This document shows positions 59,101 to 64,000 of a stretch of 64,000 bases of DNA, piece after piece. The notes below the pieces were generated by a model. The model searched no databases. It was not told the origin of the DNA and saw nothing but the letters and a program-made list of their open reading frames with translations. The stretch is from Owenia fusiformis (lineage: Eukaryota > Annelida > Polychaeta > Sabellida > Oweniidae): assembly GCA_903813345.2 (NCBI GenBank), contig CAIIXF020000003.1, positions 6,163,815-6,227,814 on the forward strand, read 5' to 3'. Both the position numbers and the translations under genes were made by a program. Each line of letters begins with the position of its first letter. Position 1 is the stretch's first letter.

Positions 59101-61023
59101 ACTTCATTATCTTTTGCACACATGAGTCAATTTCCGTAAAATGAGCCAGAAAAGTATTAGATAAGTTAATCAAGGTTATCCGCTAGCCAATTGTCCAAGT
59201 AAATGGAAGTGAATGTTCTTGCGAACATTTTTGAGGCAATCTGTATAAACATGCATCCTAGAGGAGTCATTCATCTGAAACCTGCCCAACTTGAACACTA
59301 CTAGTGTATACTGGGCCTGGCCAAAAAATGTTCCATTTCACAGGTGTTCACATTTTGAGTTTTTTAACATGGGAGTCTATATCAGATGAAAAAATGGGCC
59401 TGAAATAAGCATTCATATAAAGAACTGTTCAGATTAGACAGGTGTTTGGATAATACAGGTTTTACTTTTGTCAGTATGCGGCTTTTAGAGCAATATTTAT
59501 AGCACATTTATATATTTTTAGATATACACAATGTCATAATAAACATCAGCAATATCGTATTGCGGCTATTAGAAACTACACAATGGTAACAAACTGTAAC
59601 ATGACAAACGATGAAACAGAAATAAAAATAAAATTTTCAACAGAAAAGTGAAAAAATAATGGCCTTACCTCACATATAAATTTTTTTTATTATTACCATA
59701 AAAACTATTTAGAATTTTGTACATCCTTGTTTTGGTTACTTTAAAAACATTTTTAATTTTAATATAGTCCTATCTAACCTGACATGGTATCACGCTTTGA
59801 TGGCTTTTGCAGCAGATTTTTTTGTACTTCAAAATAACATAAAAAACTGGGATTTGCAAATAAATAATGCATACAAATTTCCTATAAAACAATGTTAGAA
59901 TAATTATGTCTTACATTATAAGGCTAGTAGTACTCAATGGTAACTTCTCATAAATATATACCTAACATTGGTTCTATATGATACATGCTCTTACAACCTG
60001 ATATCTATCTCAATATGTAGCTAAGAATATGATACACAAAATAATGCAATCACCCACACCATATATAGAGATTATCCTATTCGAGGTTCAGGATATTGCA
60101 ATTATCCCGAGGCCTGCATTATAATATTGTCTGTATGAATCCTAAGCAGAATGTCCATCACTTAAGCTAGCCTGGCATTTGACCCATAAATCAATCAGAT
60201 AAAAATGGAACAAATAACAACATATGGCGATGATTTAAAAACATTGTTGAGAAAAGCATGTAAAATGATAACAAAACTCCAAAATAAAGTTTGTGATCAA
60301 ATTAAAAAGAATAATCATTTTTAGATGATTGGTGATACACAGCAAAATACATTAAAAAATATAAAATACATGTATCAGTACTGATATTAAATACTTTGAG
60401 CAGTACAGGACCTTTAATATATATATATACTCTATCGGCAAAACAAGGTGTAAACAAGCAAAATATCACCAGCCGCCATTTGTTACAGATGCTGAACACC
60501 ACCCACCAAAAACAGACCACCAAACACCAACCACTGAACACTGTCCACGGAAAGATAAGAAATGAGAGCATAACTATATGTGACCATGGGCTTTCAATAG
60601 ATTATTGAATGCCCATGATGTGACAAAACAACACAAACTATTCAAACTATTTATAACTATACAAATACCTTAACTGAGAAATTATATCATCAAAGTATAT
60701 ATACTCATAATATGTAGAAATACACCAAATATTTTTCTCAAAATGAATTCAACTCATTTCCCTTAAAAATAACTAAATATCCAGTAGGTCCATACGATGT
60801 CATCTGTATACACATATTCACTTAAACCTCACTTGTTTCATCATATAATTGTGTGATTTCACAATGAAAAGCATAAACCCTTACCTTCATCTTTTGTCGA
60901 GTTTCCCCCTGTACTCACAACAATGTAACTAAGAGAATACAAAATAAACAGCATAGTTGGATAAGCCGATGAAAAGTGGCTACCTAATACATTAACATCC
61001 ATGTCTTGTGTATTGACTGTCAT
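47115..61023 (-). CDS. Type I membrane receptor: signal peptide, CUB-like, CUB, LDLa x3, TM, tail (LRP10/LRP12- or NETO-like)
   Basis: Minus-strand coding exons in order: 61023-60885, 53890-53758, 52682-51955, 49985-49878, 49400-49245, 48898-48731, 47901-47812, 47374-47115; sum 1782 nt, 593 residues plus TAA. Residues about 22-36 are a hydrophobic signal peptide (T-M-L-F-I-L-Y). A CUB-like domain (about 48-205) carries a ~65-residue Asn/Ser-rich insert. CUB 2 starts at C211 (motifs E-S-P-N-F, N-D-Y-L, F-C-G). Three LDLa modules (about 335-470) follow; the third has an enlarged first loop and fewer Cys. TM about 486-506. The tail has K-P-P-L-P-R (SH3-like) and Y-D-S-L (Y-x-x-hydrophobic sorting signal) at 548-551. 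A second in-frame ATG is at 61002. Role, probably endocytic or co-receptor, is inferred from architecture. Confidence 0.9.
47415..47650. mobile_element. Eroded pogo/Tigger-like MITE
   Basis: Left CACTAAAACCCCTATACAAT, right GTTCACTACACAGGTTTTAC, TA-rich flanks, with internal GTGTTCAAG/GGTGTTCTC segments. In the last intron of the CUB/LDLa gene. Confidence 0.5.
47960..48235 (-). repeat. Dispersed repeat copy 4, expanded by a 22-23-bp microsatellite (sense to CUB/LDLa gene)
   Basis: Read on the minus strand: GTTATAGTCTCCAACTTTTT, GTGGGTGG, CTGTAACAAATGGCAGGTAG, TGACATGTAAG. Its start is expanded at 48061-48220 into about eight units of ACAATATGTTACCACTTGTA. Confidence 0.8.
48420..48660. repeat. 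72-bp tandem repeat x3 plus (GA)n
   Basis: GTGTGGAGGAAGGGTGCCCA, CTAGAGACAGGTGTTCACTA, CAGAGAGGGTTATACA three times, then a GAGAGA tract. Ends about 70 bp from LDLa exon 3. Confidence 0.88.
50686..50900. mobile_element. Eroded pogo/Tigger-like MITE
   Basis: ACAGTAAAACCTGTTTAATC at the left; internal GACAGGTGTTCACTTTTCAA, TTTTAACAGGGAAACCTACA and AGATGAAATATG align with segments of the copies at 37701 and 59296. Confidence 0.6.
51198..51768. repeat. 94-95-bp tandem repeat x6
   Basis: Units start at about 51198, 51293, 51391, 51485, 51581 and 51676 (CTGAAGTCCTATTATGCAAT ... AGGGATTGTGTCCAATTAAA), almost identical. In the intron between CUB 2 and LDLa 1. Confidence 0.93.
51767..51911. mobile_element. 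145-bp foldback MITE
   Basis: AATTATCAACAGTTGTTGAA...GTTTCATTA pairs with TAATGAAATTAAC...CAACTGTTGATAATT. The G-rich loop is about 65 nt. It sits exactly at the end of the 94-bp array and 43 bp from the CUB exon donor. Confidence 0.75.
53613..53735 (-). repeat. Dispersed repeat copy 5 (sense to CUB/LDLa gene)
   Basis: Minus-strand reading: GTGACATATTGTCTCCAACT, TTTTATGGACAGTGTTTGG, CTGTAACAAATGGGAGGTGG, TACATTTTGCATGTTAATGC. Confidence 0.8.
54328..54470 (-). repeat. Dispersed repeat copy 6 (sense to CUB/LDLa gene)
   Basis: Minus-strand reading: CACCACAAGTGGTGATGTAT, TATAGTTTCC, GTGGATAGTGTTCAGTGTTA, TTGTAACAAATGGTAGGTAG, TGATATTTTGCATGTTAATG. Confidence 0.8.
59296..59470. mobile_element. 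Eroded pogo/Tigger-like MITE
   Basis: Internal CAGGTGTTCACATTTTGAGT and AACATGGGAGTCTATATCAG; right end CAGATTAGACAGGTGTTTGG, ATAATACAGGTTTTAC. The left end is unclear. Confidence 0.6.
60440..60590 (-). repeat. Dispersed repeat copy 7 (sense to CUB/LDLa gene)
   Basis: Minus-strand reading: GGTCACATATAGTTATGCTC, CGTGGACAGTGTTCAGTGG, CTGTAACAAATGGCGGCTGG, TGATATTTTGCTTG. It contains an internal extra GTGGTTGGTGTTTGGTGG segment. A palindrome CATGGGCTTTCAATAG / TATTGAATGCCCATG adjoins at 60585-60617. Confidence 0.78.
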
Positions 61024-61311
61024 TATCTAAGTGAGCTTTCTATGCAATTACTCCCTTTATAAAGCTTTCTATGGCTATTCCACATTACTGCTTTACAATT
61101 AATTTAAATTTCTGGCTGTCGCTACTCTGTGCTGTCAGTTTGTGTCGTTTATTAATTTAAAGATGAGCGGACTATAATACAACATAGAATTAAGAAAAAC
61201 TACATTCGAGTTAACGGCTGTAAAACACATTTATAGCTCATCAGACAGTTGTTTACAATTCACAACTTTTATATTAGTGAAGATGTGCTGCTATAAAAGA
61301 AAATGACCTGG

Positions 61312-61690
61312 TCAAATAAGTAAATAGTTGGAACTGACATTAGTATGTATGAATATCATAACAATGTTACTTAAGTCAATAAGTAAATAGTTGGAACTGA
61401 CATTAGTATGTATATGAATGTCATAACATGATTATTAAAGTCAATAAGTAAATAGTTGGAACTGACATTAGTATGTATATGAATATCATAACATGATTAT
61501 TTAAGTCAATTAGTAAATAGTTGGAACTGACATTAGTATGTATTAATATCATAACATGATTATTTTTGAGTCAATAAGTAAATAGTTGGAACTGACATAA
61601 GTATGTATCAATATCATAACATGATTATTTAAGTCAATTAGTAAATAGTTGGAACTCACATTAGTATGTATATGAATATCATAAATATAT
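61312..61690. repeat. ~60-65-bp tandem repeat x6
   Basis: Units of AGTCAATAAGTAAATAGTTG, GAACTGACATTAGTATGTAT, ATGAATATCATAACATGATT. Located between the leader exon and the signal-peptide exon of the CUB/LDLa gene. Confidence 0.92.
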
Positions 61691-62177
61691 ATATAAGCAC
61701 TAGTGCCAAAGGGAAAGGACTAAAAGTTGTAATGGAATTTAGCAAGAAAAAGCAAACTCTAAGTGCATACCAGTCAAGAAAAACAAACCCCATATAGCCC
61801 AAAACCATGATCTAACGTGAAAAGAAACAATGTCTAATACCCCCTTTCCCCCCACCATTCAAGAACCAATATCACAATCCAGGACCAGAAGACCAAGGGA
61901 CATTTCATTCATACTGAAGTCATTACAATACATGTTGAAGAAAAAATTGGAAGTTGATAGCCAATACTCATAACCTTAAATATAGTTGTAGATACAAGTA
62001 CTCATACAAGATGGAGCATTCAGTCTCAAATGATGTGGAATAGATAAAATCCAGTCCAACATGATTATTTAATGCCAGTTTTCCTTTTAAAATCATCTAA
62101 AGTGCCACACGCCTAAATGTTGCCTATTAAATGGATGTAAACATCAGCAAGAAGTGTGCAGAATAAAACATACTTAC

Positions 62178-62400
62178 CCTTTGCATTCGTTCTACTTCGC
62201 TTCACAAAAGAGAGCTTCATCTTCACTCCTTCAGTTTGCAATACATCTCTGAACTCACCAAGCGAATCAGAGTTTGTCGTCGAAATACGAACGACTTTCT
62301 ATATACATGGTCATTTTCTCTGACATAATTGCATAATTATTGTGCATGCATTTAACACTTGTTCCTTCCAGTTTGCTGATTGGTTGAGAATAGGCCAGCA
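62178..62400 (-). promoter_or_regulatory. Promoter and 5' leader exon of the CUB/LDLa gene
   Basis: Minus strand: CCAAT box in CTCAACCAATCAGC (about 62379-62392), TATATAG (62305-62299), then a GC-richer leader ending at a strong donor AAAGG/GTAAGTA (62178/62177). The leader has a short upstream ORF (ATG AAG CTC TCT...) which, spliced to a CTTAG acceptor near 61027, would stop soon after and not join the main frame. Start site inferred. Confidence 0.6.
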
Positions 62401-64000
62401 CGGTAGGTGTGAAATGATTTATGACCCGAGCTGTCACGGGCATCGGTCATGGGGACGGGGCTGCTAAACCGTAATATAGTCTATACTAGGCAGAGGGTAG
62501 TAGTAACTAGACTCTGAGAGCACGGTAAAAAACACTCGGCATACATTTCCTTTTGTTTATTTATTTAATATATATAACATTTGCTCAATGGACAACGCAG
62601 TGCTTATATATTAGTCAATGAGTCAAAAGTCTTATTTCAAATGCTTAATATGTCAAGCAAAACTCATTAGAAATAAGACACTTGACCAACAAATTGACTT
62701 TCTTCCAGTCGATAATACTATAATATATGACAGACTATTGTGAATTCATAGCAGTTATACTAATCATCAATCATGATGCAAGTTATTCATTTCAGATAAT
62801 TTTCTTAGCTTTTTATTTTCTACTAATCTTTTTATTAGACAAAGAATACAACATCGATTCACATTTTTGCCATCTTGGAATAAACATTTTATAATGGACA
62901 AAATGAGTTGTTTTGTTGAGATAACGTTATTTGAAAAAGACCATAGCACTTTTGCTTCAAATGCGCAAATAAAACACTATAATGAAGAAAATGTATAATG
63001 TAATTTAAAAAAACAAACAAAAAAATATTCATTACTATCGATATCATAGAAGTGCAGGCCCGTAACCAGGGGGAATGGGGGGTGGTCCAATGTTGATGTT
63101 GATATCGTAGTTATAATGTGACAACCAAGGTCTTGTAGCTATAATGTGACAATTCTCCAAGATTTCACTAAACGAGTCATTTGTGTCTATTAACTTGCAT
63201 TTAAATTGGCTGAGCAAAATCTTATCATTCGCTGATATGCAACAATTGCAAATGAAATACTTTTTGATAGAACCATAGAATTGAAAGCCCATGATAAAAC
63301 CCAGGTGTCCAGTGACTGATTAGTAACATTGCACAATGACCTTTATTTGCTGACTTTAGTCCAGATGCAGTGATGGAAATACTTAAATAAAATAAGTAGT
63401 TGTTTTTCTGTTGCAGTGCAGCAATTATTCAATTCTAGATCTGTTGACGTACTGTCATCAAATATTACAAATAAGAAGTAATTTAATCAGATAAAGTCAG
63501 ATTATAGCAATATTAATGTGCAGAAGAGATGCATCAACATCTTCCCAAATAGAGACAGCCAAATGTCAAAGCCACAAAAAAGTGGTAGTTATGACATCTC
63601 TTCTTCTTGGTACATGGTAATATATAACCAAAACAGACATTTGCTCCATAAATAGACTATAATACAAACTTATTTATTGCCTTAGTAACCACAAAAACAA
63701 TGCAAATTATAAAAGGTGCATTCTCAACCTAGTCTCAAAAAATAATTCCAAGAAGCAGATGAAAGCTAACATTTTTTAAAACTGTAATGTTTACACAAAA
63801 TAAGGTTTGTATCCCTGTTTATATATGGTGCAATTTAGGTTATTTTTCATATCTTAAGATCAGAGTTAGTTATATGGATGCATAATATTGAACTTTTTAG
63901 CCTATGACATGTCCATTCTTTAGTATATGGCTGGCTTGTTTAAAACATAAAACCTCTATTGTGGCCATAAACAAGTACAAGAAAAAAGAAAAGAGATAGT
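62401..64000. other. Intergenic DNA; one MITE terminus at 63055
   Basis: CAGGCCCGTAACCAGG at 63055 matches the termini of the 14194-14404 MITE, but no partner end is visible. The motif TTGAAAGCCCATG is at 63281. Otherwise AT-rich with no gene seen. Confidence 0.55.

Larger units (their letters stand above)
53891..60884. other. 7-kb intron of the CUB/LDLa gene
   Basis: Runs from the signal-peptide exon to the first CUB exon. Apart from the repeats listed separately I see no exon, RNA gene or transposon with ends. It holds several short ORFs (54656-54847, 57679-57876, 58798-58998) with no recognisable domain. Confidence 0.6.

Noticed and set aside
62178-62230. ATG in the leader exon of the CUB/LDLa gene as the main start
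   Set aside because: Joined to the next exon by the visible CTTAG acceptor, its frame meets a stop soon after; the signal peptide is in another frame with its own ATG.
63044-63292. 82-codon minus-strand ORF
   Set aside because: Overlaps a MITE terminus; no recognisable feature.

Overview
This is nuclear DNA from an AT-rich, intron-rich animal. A complete CTCF gene makes it bilaterian. Scavenger-receptor (SRCR), LDL-receptor class A (LDLa) and CUB domain exons, a very high load of short inverted-repeat DNA transposons and many minisatellites suggest a marine invertebrate (echinoderm, hemichordate or mollusc grade). I cannot name the species.

Layout. 1-3109 (minus strand): the start of a C2H2 zinc-finger gene, cut by the window edge, whose long first coding exon holds about 16 in-frame 129-bp (43-residue) repeats. 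3110-12240: no gene I can support; a decayed LINE, a TTAA-flanked MITE, a 2-kb DNA transposon with a foldback element nested in it, and a local 1.3-kb-spaced duplication. 12241-27919 (plus strand): a secreted or membrane modular serine protease, with three LDLa exons followed by two successive SRCR-trypsin cassettes. The 3' half of the first cassette has been copied again in tandem, almost without change. 27920-31500: DNA transposons and no gene. About 31770-45502 (plus strand): CTCF. Its 18 coding exons sum to exactly 851 codons; it has 11 zinc fingers, a conserved YDF cohesin-contact motif and two AT-hooks. A retrotransposon endonuclease ORF and several MITEs sit in its introns. 46091-47140: a 75-bp tandem array. 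47115-61023 (minus strand; leader exon near 62178): a type I membrane protein, signal peptide - CUB-like - CUB - LDLa x3 - transmembrane - cytoplasmic tail, 593 residues, convergent with CTCF. 62400-64000: nothing recognisable beyond one MITE end.

Main results. Most long ORFs here are not whole genes; the genes had to be read exon by exon, and the splice phases close perfectly in every model. Three things stand out. First, several tandem duplications span an exon boundary: a 54-bp array made from the splice acceptor and start of an LDLa exon, ghost copies of two CTCF zinc-finger exon edges, the trypsin 3' end, and a 3'UTR array that contains the stop codon of the CUB/LDLa gene. Second, a dispersed ~110-140-bp repeat occurs seven times within genes, always in the sense orientation of the host gene. 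Third, a good match to the CTCF binding motif abuts a TATA box inside the 5' part of the CTCF gene, which suggests autoregulation. Both trypsin cassettes keep the catalytic triad, but lack Asp189 and have Leu rather than Arg/Lys before the activation site.
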